Of a stretch of DNA of 64,000 bases, positions 1-8,519 are shown in pieces. The stretch comes from an uncultured Paracoccaceae bacterium. GTDB lineage: Bacteria > Pseudomonadota > Alphaproteobacteria > Rhodobacterales > Rhodobacteraceae. The notes beneath the pieces are model-generated. The model worked only from the letters and a program-made list of their open reading frames with translations. It made no database searches and was not told the DNA's origin. Within the stretch, counting starts at the first letter, position 1, and each line of letters opens with the position of its first letter. The DNA is taken from assembly GCA_947498985.1 (NCBI GenBank), contig CANMMF010000004.1:186001-250000 (forward strand). Reading direction: 5' to 3'. Both the position numbers and the translations under genes were made by a program.

Positions 1-1342
1 GGCTGCGCCCGGTCTGCATCGCCCACACCAGCCCCATCAGCGCCACCGCCAGAACGAAGGCGGGCACAAGGCTGCGCATCGCGCGTCCGATCCTGGCGCG
101 TTTCCAGCTCAGCATCGCGCCCACCGGCAGGATGAGGCCCAGCAGGATCATGAACGGCGTGAAGGCCATGTTGAAAAACGGCGGGCCGACGCTCAGCTTG
201 CGGTCAAAGAACATCTCCGCCACCAGCGGCCACATCGTGCCCACGAAGACCACAAAGGACGACACCGCCAGCAACACGTTGTTGGCCACCAGCGCGCTTT
301 CGCGGCTGGCCACGCCAAAGACCCCCTTGGCCTCCATCGTCTGGGCGCGCGCGGCAAAAAGCGTGAGCGCGCCGCCGGTGAAGAAGACCAGGATCATCAG
401 GATGAACACACCGCGTTCGGGATCGTTGGCGAAGGCATGCACCGATGTCAGCAGCCCCGAGCGCACGATGAACGTGCCGATGAGCGAAAAGCCGAAGGCC
501 AGGATCGCCAGCAGGATCGTCCAGCTTTTCAGCGCCTCGCGTTTTTCCACGACGATGGCCGAATGCAGCAGCGCGGCGGCAAAAAGCCAGGGCATGAAGC
601 TTGCGTTCTCCACCGGATCCCAGAACCAGAACCCGCCCCAGCCCAGCTCGTAATAGGCCCACCAGGATCCCAGCGCGATGCCGATGGTCAGAAACACCCA
701 GGCCGCCAGCGTCCAGGGCCGCACCCAGCGCCCCCAGGCGGCGTCGACGCGGCCCTCGATCAGGGCGGCCACCGCAAAGGAAAAGCAGATCGAGAGACCG
801 ACATATCCCAGGTAGAGAAACGGCGGATGGAAGGCGAGCCCGGGATCCTGCAGCAGCGGGTTCAGGTCCTGGCCGTCAAACGGCGGCACCCCCATGCGCA
901 GGAACGGGTTCGAGGTGAACAGGATAAAGGCATAAAACGCCACGGAAACAGAGGCCTGAACCGCCAGCACCCTCGCGCGCAAGGTCGGTGGCAAGCCGTT
1001 CCCGAACCACGCCGCCATCGCCCCGAACAGCGCCAGGATCAGCACCCAGAGCAGCATGGAGCCTTCGTGATTGCCCCAGGTGCCGGAGATCTTGTAGAGC
1101 ATCGGCTTGGCGGAATGGCTGTTGAGATAGACCAGCCGGAGCGAGAAATCGGAAGTTACAAACGCCCAGGTGAGTGCGGCGAAACTCGCCGCGACCAGCA
1201 GGAATTGCGTGGTTGCCGCCGGCTCCCCCACCGCCATCCAGCCCGACCATCGTTTCTGCGCGCCGACCAGCGGAACGATCATTTGCACGATGGCCACGAG
1301 GAAGGCCAGGATGAGGGCGAAATGTCCGAGTTCTGTAATCAT
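1..1342 (-). CDS. ccmF: Heme lyase subunit CcmF, partial (C-terminus off the window)
   Basis: Inner-membrane component of cytochrome c maturation system I, which attaches heme to apocytochrome c in the periplasm. The first 447 codons are present, against about 650 in the family; the gene runs off the left edge. The reading starts MITELGHFALILAFLVAI with a membrane segment at once, many hydrophobic helices follow, and the tryptophan-rich heme-handling motif (GWGGFWFWDPVENAS) lies near residues 230-245. The ATG at 1342 is the natural start. It is downstream of, and in the same direction as, the holin gene, about 100 bp away. Identification is firm from the WWD motif and overall topology. Confidence 0.93.
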   Translation of the reverse strand, partial: MITELGHFALILAFLVAIVQMIVPLVGAQKRWSGWMAVGEPAATTQFLLVAASFAALTWAFVTSDFSLRLVYLNSHSAKPMLYKISGTWGNHEGSMLLWVLILALFGAMAAWFGNGLPPTLRARVLAVQASVSVAFYAFILFTSNPFLRMGVPPFDGQDLNPLLQDPGLAFHPPFLYLGYVGLSICFSFAVAALIEGRVDAAWGRWVRPWTLAAWVFLTIGIALGSWWAYYELGWGGFWFWDPVENASFMPWLFAAALLHSAIVVEKREALKSWTILLAILAFGFSLIGTFIVRSGLLTSVHAFANDPERGVFILMILVFFTGGALTLFAARAQTMEAKGVFGVASRESALVANNVLLAVSSFVVFVGTMWPLVAEMFFDRKLSVGPPFFNMAFTPFMILLGLILPVGAMLSWKRARIGRAMRSLVPAFVLAVALMGLVWAMQTGRS

Positions 1343-1441
1343 GCGGCCAAGTATAGGCGCAGGCGAAAAGCGGGCCAATCGAAATCGGCCCGCTTCGTGG
1401 TTCACAATGTCGCGTCCCCGGCGCGGCGGCCGGGACGTGCC

Positions 1442-2035
1442 TCAATTGGAGGCGCGCCAGGCCACCAAAGCCGCGTTGGACGTATCCGGCGCCGCGCTGC
1501 CGCGCGGGTCGCCTGACGGCAGGGCGACATCCGCCTGCGCGTTATGCCCGACCACCGTCTCCGCACCCTGCCCCAGCGCCTCGACATCGCGCACCGTGCG
1601 CACCACCTGCGGCACCGCGGCCATGGTCGCGGCAATCTCGCGCTGGAAATCCTGGCCCTTGGCCTGATGGCGCGCGCCGAAATAAAAGCTCACGATCGCC
1701 GCCAGCAACCACCAGAGCGGCTCCGGCACCAGCGCAATCCCCGCCATGCGCGCGGCAAACCACACCGGATCGACCATCGCCGTCACAAAAAGCCCCAGCG
1801 TCCCTAGCGCCATGGCAGGCCGCGGCACCCGGTTCAGCGCATCCATCAGCCGGTCGAACCAGCCGCGCTGCTGCACGCGGAACTCCTGCCCGAACTGCTT
1901 GAGCGCCGCACCCTGCAATTCCACGCCGCGGGCGGCATCGTTTTCGGCATTGACACGGAACACCTCCGCCGTCTCCGCCAGAACGTTGCGCCCGCTTCCG
2001 AAGACCAGTCCAAAGAGCCGCTCCATCAACCCCAT
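1442..2035 (-). CDS. GTA-type holin (3-TM holin family)
   Basis: Predicted 197-residue inner-membrane holin that lets the neighbouring endolysin reach the peptidoglycan. The protein has an amphipathic N-terminus (MGLMERLFGLVFGSG), hydrophobic segments near residues 74-92 and 107-121, and a polar C-terminal tail rich in Ala, Gln and Asp. This matches the holin-of-3TMs family named for gene-transfer release; in Rhodobacter capsulatus the equivalent pair (rcc00555 endolysin, rcc00556 holin) is needed for GTA release. Its start overlaps the end of the endolysin gene by 10 bp, so the two are translated together. It is separated from the GTA structural cluster by about 37 kb. Family assignment is from pattern and pairing, not from a search. 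Confidence 0.82.
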   Translation of the reverse strand: MGLMERLFGLVFGSGRNVLAETAEVFRVNAENDAARGVELQGAALKQFGQEFRVQQRGWFDRLMDALNRVPRPAMALGTLGLFVTAMVDPVWFAARMAGIALVPEPLWWLLAAIVSFYFGARHQAKGQDFQREIAATMAAVPQVVRTVRDVEALGQGAETVVGHNAQADVALPSGDPRGSAAPDTSNAALVAWRASN

Positions 2036-2643
2036 GTCGCCACCCGGGCGTTGAACTCACCGGTCGACATGTGGAACCGGGGCGAGATGAACTCTTCGGC
2101 GCGCTTGATCCAGCCGCCCTTGCCACCGGCGCGGGTGCGTGCGTATTTGCGCGACGCGGGCCGCCGGTCGGCCAGCGAAAAGTAATAGTTCCGCCGCGCG
2201 ATGCCGTAGGCATCGGCCAGATGCTCGGGCGCCTTGGCAAAAGCCCGCGCCGTGGCCCCTATGGTCTGCGGGCCGATGACGCCGTCGACACCCACAGGCT
2301 CGCCCATCTGCCGCAACAGCCGCTGCAGGATCTTCACCGCATTGCCGCCTGCATTGACATACATGTCAAAGACCGTGGCGTGCAGCACCTCTGGCAGCTC
2401 CGCGATGCGCGGGCGCTCGAAATAATGCTGCAGAAAGATCTCCACCGCCTGATCGCGCGTCAGGCGTCTGACATCCGACGGCGTGATGACGCCGTCACCA
2501 TCCAGATCAAGCCCCAGACGCCGCATCGTGTGGATCGTCACTCCGAAATTCGTCGCCCCGCCGGGATCGTCGGGATCGTTGACATAGCCGCCTTCGCGCA
2601 CCACGATTTCCTCGGCCATGTGCCGTACCTTGCTTGCCACCAT
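2026..2643 (-). CDS. GTA endolysin (glycoside hydrolase 108 type muramidase)
   Basis: Predicted N-acetylmuramidase that cuts peptidoglycan to free GTA particles. The 205 residues contain the family signature EGGYVNDPDDPGGATNFGVT at about 17-36, where Glu17 is the expected catalytic acid, then VFDMYVNAGG near 91-100 and a peptidoglycan-binding stretch (GVDGVIGPQTIGA) near 118-130. The ATG at 2643 has a good ribosome site (GGAGG, 9 nt upstream). No signal peptide is seen, as expected for an enzyme that needs a holin. It is followed directly by the holin gene. The closest known role is RcGTA lysis; a free prophage remnant is the alternative, but no other phage genes lie beside it. Confidence 0.88.
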   Translation of the reverse strand: MVASKVRHMAEEIVVREGGYVNDPDDPGGATNFGVTIHTMRRLGLDLDGDGVITPSDVRRLTRDQAVEIFLQHYFERPRIAELPEVLHATVFDMYVNAGGNAVKILQRLLRQMGEPVGVDGVIGPQTIGATARAFAKAPEHLADAYGIARRNYYFSLADRRPASRKYARTRAGGKGGWIKRAEEFISPRFHMSTGEFNARVATWG

Positions 2644-2715
2644 ATTATGTTGCCTCCTGCTCGAAGCTGTTTTCAGGTGGCCTCAGACTGTGTGGCAGGC
2701 GTTAACCGCAGGAAT

Positions 2716-3156
2716 ATGCAGCGTGCGCCGTTCATGACCGCAGACGACATCATCGCGCGGCTTGGCCTCGCCCCGCATCCCGAAGGCGGGCATTACGTTC
2801 AGACCTGGGTGGCCGATGCGCCGGACGGCGCGCGCCCGGCGGGAACCTGCATCTATTTCCTGCTGAAGGCCGGTGAGCGCAGCCATTGGCACCGCGTCGA
2901 TGCCGCCGAGATCTGGCACTACTACGCCGGTGCGCCGCTCGTCCTGTCGCTCTCGGAGACGCAGACAGGTCCGCGGCAGGACCGGACGCTCGGCCCAGAT
3001 CTGGCGCGGGGCATGGCGCCGCAGATCATCGTGCCCGCCTTTCACTGGCAGGCGGCGCGCAGCACCGGCGACTGGACGCTGGTGGGCTGCACCGTCTCCC
3101 CGGGCTTTCGTTTCGACGGGTTCGAACTGGCCGCCCCGGAGATCGATATTCCCTGA
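2716..3156 (+). CDS. Cupin-fold protein (DUF985 family)
   Basis: A 146-residue cytoplasmic protein of the cupin_5/DUF985 family, whose biochemical role is not settled. Visible family traits are the N-terminal helix LGLAPHPEGGHYVQTW, the strand FLLKAGERSHWHRVDAAEIW and the later PAFHWQAARS and CTVSPGFRFDGFEL segments; the paired histidines and glutamate are typical of the metal-binding cupin pocket. A second in-frame ATG at 2734 (MTADDI) fits the usual family start better and would shorten the protein by six residues. It is divergent from the endolysin gene and convergent with pgi. Confidence 0.8.
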   Translation: MQRAPFMTADDIIARLGLAPHPEGGHYVQTWVADAPDGARPAGTCIYFLLKAGERSHWHRVDAAEIWHYYAGAPLVLSLSETQTGPRQDRTLGPDLARGMAPQIIVPAFHWQAARSTGDWTLVGCTVSPGFRFDGFELAAPEIDIP

Positions 3157-3164
3157 CGCCCCGG

Positions 3165-3309
3165 TTTCTTTGGGCCGGAAATATCCCGGGGGGTCCGGGG
3201 GGCTGGTCCCCCGGCTCTGCTGTGGTCCGGGGGGCTGGCCCCCGGCTGTCCGGTGGTCCGGGGGGCTGGCCCCCCGGACGGTCCTGTGGGTCCGGGGGCG
3301 CCCCCCGGT
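3165..3309 (-). repeat. GC-rich hairpin element, copy A (multimeric)
   Basis: Read on the minus strand it ends in ATATTTCCGGCCCAAAGAAA and is preceded by several tandem copies of a GGGGGC-x-GCCCCC hairpin joined by GGACC/GGTCC. At least four hairpins lie side by side here. It fills the gap between the convergent cupin and pgi genes, where it could end transcription from both sides. It is the largest of seven relatives in the window. Confidence 0.75.
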
Positions 3310-3357
3310 GCAGGGTCCTAAGTCTCGGCTCTGCGTCGCGAAACCCGACCCTGCGTC

Positions 3358-4941
3358 CTACCTGCGATAGCGGTGCAGAAATTCCAGCAGCTGCGCGGTG
3401 GAGCCATCCTTGCCCGAAACCGGCGTCTCGCCGGTGACCATCGGCCCCAGCGCGGTCGCCAGCTCCTTGCCCAGCTCCACCCCCCACTGATCGTAGGAAT
3501 TGATGTCGAGGATCACACCCTCGACAAACACCCGGTGCTCGTAAAGCGCGATGATCTTGCCCAGCGTCTCGGGATCGAGCGTCTGGTAGATCAGCGTCGT
3601 CGAGGGCCGGTTGCCCGGAAAGACGCGATGCCGCGCCTGCCGTTCCAGCTCATCACCCTCGAACTGCCCCGCGACCTTGCCGCGCGCCTCTTCAAGATCG
3701 CGCCCGCGCATCAGCGCCTCCGATTGCGCAAGGCAATTGGCCACCAGCAGGTCGTGATGGTGGCGCAGATCGGGCTCGTGACCTTCGGCGGCCAGCATGA
3801 ACTCGCAGGGCACCACACGTGTGCCCTGATGGATCAGCTGATAGAACGCGTGTTGCCCGTTGGTGCCGGGCTCCCCCCAGACCACCGGACCCGATTGCAC
3901 GGCCAGATCCGCGCCATCCATGCTGACACCCTTGCCGTTGCTCTCCATCTCGAGCTGCTGCAGATAGGCCGGCAGCCGCGCCAGACGGTTGTCGTAAGGC
4001 AACACCGCGCGGGTGGCATATCCCAGCCCCTGATTGTGCCAGATCCCCACCAGCGCCAGCAGCACAGGCATGTTTTCATGCAGGGCTGCGGAGCGGAAAT
4101 GCGTGTCCATCATCTGCCCGCCGCGCAGGAAGGCGCGGAACGCCTCCGGACCGATCGCGACCATGAGCGACAGGCCGATGGGCCCCCACATGGAATAGCG
4201 GCCGCCGACCCAGTCCTCGAAACCGAAGACGCGCTCTTCGGGGATGCCGAATTCTCCGGCCTTTTGCGCGTTTGAGCTGAGCGCGATGAACTTGCTCGCC
4301 TCATCGACCCCCTTATCCGCCAGCCACGCCTTGGCGGTGCGCGCGTTGGTCATGGTCTCGATGGTGGTGAAGGTCTTGGAGGCAACGATAAAGACCGTGC
4401 GTTCGGGATCGCAAAGCCGCAGCGTGTCGGCGATATCGGCCCCGTCCACGTTGGAGACGAAGTGGCAGCGCGGCCCGTCGTGATAGGGCGAGAGAGCGCG
4501 GGCCGCCATCGCCGGGCCCAGATCCGAGCCGCCGATGCCGATATTGACCACATCGGTCACGTCATCCGCGCGCAAGGCGCGGGCCTGCGCCTCCATACGT
4601 TCGAGCGTCTCCAGCACCTGCGGCATCACATCCTGCCCGTCGACCGTAACCGCGCCACCATCGAGGTTGCGCAACGCGGTGTGCAGCACCGCGCGGCCTT
4701 CGGTCTCGTTGATCGCGGCGCCGGTGAACATCGCCTCGCGCCGGTCCGCCAGACCGGCGTCCTGCGCCAGCGCCAGCAATGCCGCGCGGATCTGCTCGTC
4801 GAGCTGCGTCTTGGAGTAGTCAAACAAAAGCCCCAGCGCCTCGACGCTGAATTCGCGGGCGCGCTTGTCGTTTTCGGCAAACAGCGCCTCGATGCGCCGG
4901 TCGCCGATGCGCGCGGCGTGGTGGCTCAGATCATCCCACAT
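3358..4941 (-). CDS. pgi: Glucose-6-phosphate isomerase
   Basis: Interconverts glucose 6-phosphate and fructose 6-phosphate in the cytoplasm. The 527-residue protein has the sugar-phosphate-binding motif GIGGSDLGP at residues 135-143, SNVDGADIA and [14 protein letters not shown] soon after (SIS domain), and ends in a typical helical tail. A longer reading to 4992 exists, but the ATG at 4941 has GGAG upstream and gives the usual N-terminus [12 protein letters not shown]. It is the last gene of zwf-pgl-pgi, consistent with cycling hexose phosphates into the Entner-Doudoroff and pentose phosphate routes, as in many roseobacters that lack a working phosphofructokinase pathway (the latter is inference). 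Confidence 0.97.
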   Translation of the reverse strand: MWDDLSHHAARIGDRRIEALFAENDKRAREFSVEALGLLFDYSKTQLDEQIRAALLALAQDAGLADRREAMFTGAAINETEGRAVLHTALRNLDGGAVTVDGQDVMPQVLETLERMEAQARALRADDVTDVVNIGIGGSDLGPAMAARALSPYHDGPRCHFVSNVDGADIADTLRLCDPERTVFIVASKTFTTIETMTNARTAKAWLADKGVDEASKFIALSSNAQKAGEFGIPEERVFGFEDWVGGRYSMWGPIGLSLMVAIGPEAFRAFLRGGQMMDTHFRSAALHENMPVLLALVGIWHNQGLGYATRAVLPYDNRLARLPAYLQQLEMESNGKGVSMDGADLAVQSGPVVWGEPGTNGQHAFYQLIHQGTRVVPCEFMLAAEGHEPDLRHHHDLLVANCLAQSEALMRGRDLEEARGKVAGQFEGDELERQARHRVFPGNRPSTTLIYQTLDPETLGKIIALYEHRVFVEGVILDINSYDQWGVELGKELATALGPMVTGETPVSGKDGSTAQLLEFLHRYRR

Positions 4942-5060
4942 GGTTTCTGCTCCGTTCTTGCGTCGTTTCGAATGTCCCGTGGCCCTGGCCATCGGCCCTG
5001 CCCGGCTGCCAGGCGCCGACCCGGTCCTGCGTGCCCCGCGTCATGCCGCCCGGTCAGGTT

Positions 5061-5201
5061 CCGGGCTGCTCTACGCAGCCCAGTACGAGTCCGGGCTGCG
5101 CTACGCAGCTCAGTATGAGTCCGGGCTGCTTTACGCAGCTCAGTATGAGTCCGGGCTGCTCTACGCAGCTCGGTACGAGTCTTGGCTGCTCTACGCAGCC
5201 C
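5061..5201. repeat. Tandem array of 30-bp hairpin repeats between pgl and pgi
   Basis: Five copies of a 30-bp unit in which GGGCTGC and GCAGCCC (or GCAGCTC) flank a 5-nt loop such as TCTAC. Hairpins start at 5063, 5093, 5123, 5153 and 5183. The last copy contains the pgl stop codon in its loop (5191-5193), and the other copies look like duplications of the pgl 3' end. A GAGTC site sits at 5087, 5117, 5147 and 5177, exactly every 30 bp. On the minus-strand mRNA this would give a row of stem-loops between pgl and pgi. Confidence 0.9.
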
Positions 5202-5868
5202 AATGCACCTTCGCGCCGCTGATCACCGCGTTGATCGGCGCGTCTTCGGGCTTCATCCCGCGCGCGCTTTCCAGCGCGGCGCGCTTGTCGTCCCCCATGA
5301 TCAGCAGATGTTTGCGCAGCGCGCCGTTCAGCACCGGGGCGGTCAGCGTGACCCGCGGCTCCGGCGCATCGGGCGCGCGCATCGGCAACAGGATCGGCGC
5401 GCGCGGCGACAGCCCTTCGGCCAGCCGGTCCGCACCGGGAAAGAGCGACGCCGTGTGCCGGTCGGCCCCCATGCCGAGCAGCAGAACCCCGATCGGCAGC
5501 TCGTCCCGGATCGTATTGGCCAGAGACGCCGCCCCTGCATCGCAATCCATGTCGTCGGCGTAAAGCGGCAGCAGCCGCGCCTTGGCGGCCTTGTCGACCA
5601 GCAGCCGCTCGCGCAAAAGCCGCGTGTTGGAGCGGTCGTGATCGTTCGGCACCCAGCGCTCGTCGGTGAGCAGCACATCGACCCGCGCCCAGTCCAGATC
5701 CACCGCGCAGAGATCGTCGAACATCGGCCCCGGCGAGGTGCCGCCCGGCACCGCCAGCACCACCCGCTCTTCATGCCGGAGCGCGCTGCGCAGATCCCCG
5801 GCCAGCTGGTTGGCCAGATCCATCGCCAGCATGTCGCGGTCGGCATAGTCCAGAAATTCGTAGCTCAT
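5191..5868 (-). CDS. pgl: 6-phosphogluconolactonase
   Basis: Hydrolyses 6-phosphogluconolactone, the product of Zwf, to 6-phosphogluconate. The 225-residue protein shows the family blocks VLAVPGGTSPGPMFDDL, VLLTDERWVPNDHDRSN and LLLGMGADRHTASLFPGA. Two starts are possible; the ATG at 5868 overlaps the zwf stop by 4 bp (ATGA) and is preferred over the one at 5886. The very end of the gene is part of the first unit of the 30-bp hairpin array, so the stop codon lies in a hairpin loop. Confidence 0.95.
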   Translation of the reverse strand: MSYEFLDYADRDMLAMDLANQLAGDLRSALRHEERVVLAVPGGTSPGPMFDDLCAVDLDWARVDVLLTDERWVPNDHDRSNTRLLRERLLVDKAAKARLLPLYADDMDCDAGAASLANTIRDELPIGVLLLGMGADRHTASLFPGADRLAEGLSPRAPILLPMRAPDAPEPRVTLTAPVLNGALRKHLLIMGDDKRAALESARGMKPEDAPINAVISGAKVHWAA

Positions 5869-7319
5869 GTGCGTATGTCCCGCCATTTGCGCCCGTCGCG
5901 ATGCATCAGCATCAGCGAATCGTCCGGCCCGCTGGAGCCGACATCGTAAGGTTTGGGCACTTCGCCGCGCCCTTGCCAGCCCTCGATGAGCGGATCGGTC
6001 CAGGCCCAGGCGGCCTCGACCTCGTCACCGCGCATGAAAAGCGTCTGGTTGCCGCGCATCACATCCATGATCAGCCTCTCATAGGCATCGGGCACCTCTT
6101 CGGCATCCGGCCCCAGCGCGTCGGCAAAGGTCATGTCCAGCGGCACATCCACAAGACGCATGCCGCCCGGTCCCGGTTCCTTGATCGTGACCCCCAGCGT
6201 CATGCCCTCGTTGGGCTGCAACCGGATCGAGAGCACATTGCGGTGCCGCCCGGCCTCCGCCCCGAAGATCGAATGCGGCGCGTCCTTGAAGACCACCGCG
6301 ATCTCCGAGGCGCGCGCGCGCAGCTTCTTGCCGGTGCGCAGGTAAAACGGCGTGCCCGCCCAACGCCAGTTCGACACATGACAGCGCAGCGCGATGAAGC
6401 TCTCTGTGGTCGAGCGCGGGTTTTCCACATCATCGCGATAGGAGGGCTGATCCTCGAACGCGTCGTATTGCCCGCGCGAGATGTGGTGCGGCGCCACCGG
6501 GTCGAGCGCGCGGATCACCTTGAGCTTTTCATCGCGCACCGCGTTGGGATCGAACCGCGCGGGCGGCTCCATCGCGATGAGGCACAAAAGTTGCATCAGG
6601 TGGTTCTGAACCATGTCCCGCATGGCGCCGGACTTGTCGTAATAACCGCCGCGCCCGCCGACGCCTACGGTCTCGGCCACGGTGATCTGGATGTGATCGA
6701 CATATTGCGCGTTCCAGAGCGGCTCGAACAGCGTGTTGCCAAAGCGCACCGCCATCAGGTTCTGCACCGTCTCCTTGCCCAGATAATGGTCGATCCGGTA
6801 GATCTGTTCTTCGGTGAAATGCTGCGCCAGCGTAGCATTGAGCGCGCGGGCCGACTCCAGATCGTGGCCAAAGGGTTTCTCCACGACGATCCGCGAATCC
6901 GGCGTGGCCAGCCCGTGGGTGTGCAGCCGCTCGGCCAGATCGCCGAAAAGGCTCGGGCCCACTGAAAAGTAGAACGCGCGCGTGGTGCCCTCGCGCATGC
7001 GCCCGGCGAGCGCCTTCCAGCCGCCCTCCCCCGTGGCATCGACGGTCTCGTAGCCCACCCGCTCCAGAAACGCGTCCAGTTCGGCATCGTCGCCGCCGCG
7101 CTTGCCGCCGAACTCGCGGATCGCCTCGGCGACCATCTCGCGAAACGCGTCATCGGACATCTCAGAGCGCGCGGCGCCGATGATCCGCGCCTCTTCCGGC
7201 ATCTGATCGGCGCAGAAGCGCCGGAACAGGCCCGGCAGGATCTTGCGCCGGGCGAGATCCCCGGTGCCGCCGAAAATGACCAGATCAAAAGGATCGACAG
7301 GGATGATGCGTGAAACCAT
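5865..7319 (-). CDS. zwf: Glucose-6-phosphate 1-dehydrogenase
   Basis: Oxidises glucose 6-phosphate to the lactone with NAD(P)+, the entry step of the Entner-Doudoroff and oxidative pentose phosphate pathways. The 484 residues contain the nucleotide-binding loop GGTGDLARRK at about 17-26 and the active-site motif RIDHYLGKE at 175-183, and the length is normal. It is the first gene of zwf-pgl-pgi on the minus strand. About 90 bp before its start lies a perfect palindrome typical of LacI-family operators, so the operon is probably sugar-regulated. Confidence 0.97.
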   Translation of the reverse strand: MVSRIIPVDPFDLVIFGGTGDLARRKILPGLFRRFCADQMPEEARIIGAARSEMSDDAFREMVAEAIREFGGKRGGDDAELDAFLERVGYETVDATGEGGWKALAGRMREGTTRAFYFSVGPSLFGDLAERLHTHGLATPDSRIVVEKPFGHDLESARALNATLAQHFTEEQIYRIDHYLGKETVQNLMAVRFGNTLFEPLWNAQYVDHIQITVAETVGVGGRGGYYDKSGAMRDMVQNHLMQLLCLIAMEPPARFDPNAVRDEKLKVIRALDPVAPHHISRGQYDAFEDQPSYRDDVENPRSTTESFIALRCHVSNWRWAGTPFYLRTGKKLRARASEIAVVFKDAPHSIFGAEAGRHRNVLSIRLQPNEGMTLGVTIKEPGPGGMRLVDVPLDMTFADALGPDAEEVPDAYERLIMDVMRGNQTLFMRGDEVEAAWAWTDPLIEGWQGRGEVPKPYDVGSSGPDDSLMLMHRDGRKWRDIRT

Positions 7320-7409
7320 GAGCCACCTGTTTTGCTCGTGCCGACCGGCGTCGGCCTGCCCGTTCCGGGCCGTTGCGTCCGACCGGTTGCGCCTGTCCGG
7401 ATTGTCTGT

Positions 7410-7421
7410 GTTAGCGCTAAC
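7410..7421. promoter_or_regulatory. LacI-family-type operator upstream of zwf
   Basis: A perfect 12-bp palindrome, GTTAGCGCTAAC, with the central CG step that marks LacI-family operators. It lies in the gap between zwf (minus) and the radical SAM gene (plus), 91 bp from the zwf start and 151 bp from the other. Position and function point to control of the zwf operon. The regulator itself is not in the window. Confidence 0.6.
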
Positions 7422-7571
7422 CGGCGTGTTCGGCGCCGTCCTAACCCATCTGATGCGCGGAGTCTAACATCCAATGCGGCCTTCACAATGGTGTCAGGAA
7501 ATAAATAGGGGGCTGGTCAGTTCCGCTGCGGACACGTAGCACCATGCGAAACACGCGCTAAAGGTACGTCA

Positions 7572-8519
7572 ATGAAGGATTCCGCCCCGGCAACACCGGC
7601 CAAGTTCTCTGACCCGCGGATCACCGCCAAAGGCGAGACGCGCGCGCATGTGGCGCTCAGCAATCCGCAGACGCTGTGGTTCAATACCGGCACGCTGTGC
7701 AATATCGAATGCGTCAATTGCTATATCGAAAGCTCGCCCAGCAACGACCGGCTGGTCTATATCACGCAAGCCGAGGTCGTGTCCTATCTCGACCAGCTCG
7801 AGACCCGCGGCTGGGGCGTGCGCGAGATCGGCTTCACCGGCGGCGAGCCCTTCATGAACCCGCAGATGATCGCGATGGCGGGCAGCGCGCTCGCGCGCGG
7901 CTACGAGGTGCTGATCCTGACCAACGCGATGCGCCCGATGATGCGCAAATCGGTTCAGGCGGGCCTGCAGGAGCTGCACGCGGCTTACGGCGACAAGCTG
8001 ACGCTGCGCATCTCGGTCGATCACTGGTCGGCCCGGCTGCACGATGTCGAGCGCGGCGAAGGCACCTTTGCCAAAACGCTCGAAGGCATGCGCTGGCTGC
8101 GCGATTCCGGGCTGCGCATGGCGGTGGCGGGCCGCACCGTCTGGGGCGAGAGCGATGCGGCGGCGCGCGCGGGATACGCCGACCTCTACGCGCGCGAGGG
8201 TTTCGCCATCGACGCGCAGAGCCCGGCCGAGACCGTGCTCTTTCCGGAGATGGACGCCTCCGTCGATGTGCCCGAGATCACCACCGCCTGCTGGGGCATC
8301 CTCGACAAGTCCCCGGGCGATGTGATGTGCGCCAGCTCCCGCATGGTGGTCAAGCGCCGCGGTGCAACGGCACCCTCTGTGCTGGCCTGCACGCTGCTGC
8401 CCTACGAGCCGGAGTTCGAGCTGGGCGAGACGCTGGCCGAGGCCGAGCGCGACGTCTCCCTCAACCACCCCCATTGCGCCAAGTTCTGCGTCCTGGGCGG
8501 GGCCAGCTGCTCCGCCTGA
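7572..8519 (+). CDS. Radical SAM protein of unknown function
   Basis: A 315-residue radical SAM enzyme. The cluster-binding motif CNIECVNC gives Cys43, Cys47 and Cys50, and the SAM-binding motif GGEP is at 90-93 within EIGFTGGEPFMNP. The C-terminal third has further cysteines (near ITTACWG, MCASS, LACTLLP, HCAKFCVLGGASCS), which may bind an extra cluster, though they do not form the standard SPASM spacing. The substrate is unknown. It is a single gene; the next gene starts 240 bp later and no peptide precursor is evident beside it. Confidence 0.85.
   Translation: MKDSAPATPAKFSDPRITAKGETRAHVALSNPQTLWFNTGTLCNIECVNCYIESSPSNDRLVYITQAEVVSYLDQLETRGWGVREIGFTGGEPFMNPQMIAMAGSALARGYEVLILTNAMRPMMRKSVQAGLQELHAAYGDKLTLRISVDHWSARLHDVERGEGTFAKTLEGMRWLRDSGLRMAVAGRTVWGESDAAARAGYADLYAREGFAIDAQSPAETVLFPEMDASVDVPEITTACWGILDKSPGDVMCASSRMVVKRRGATAPSVLACTLLPYEPEFELGETLAEAERDVSLNHPHCAKFCVLGGASCSA

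Noticed and set aside
437-1516. A long plus-strand reading frame over ccmF
   Set aside because: It is the shadow of the ccmF gene on the other strand. The protein is rich in Arg, Gln and His and shows no fold, while the minus strand gives clear CcmF.
3165-3309. CRISPR array at the GC-rich repeats
   Set aside because: The units are near-perfect hairpins without spacers of constant length, and no cas gene is present.
5061-5201. CRISPR array at the 30-bp repeats
   Set aside because: The 30-bp period has no spacer: each unit follows the next directly, so it is a simple tandem repeat.
5054-5545. A minus-strand frame with a repeated QPGLILSC-type pattern over the pgl end
   Set aside because: The repeated peptide comes only from reading the 30-bp hairpin array in a frame that is antisense-shifted to pgl. 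There is no sign that it is translated.
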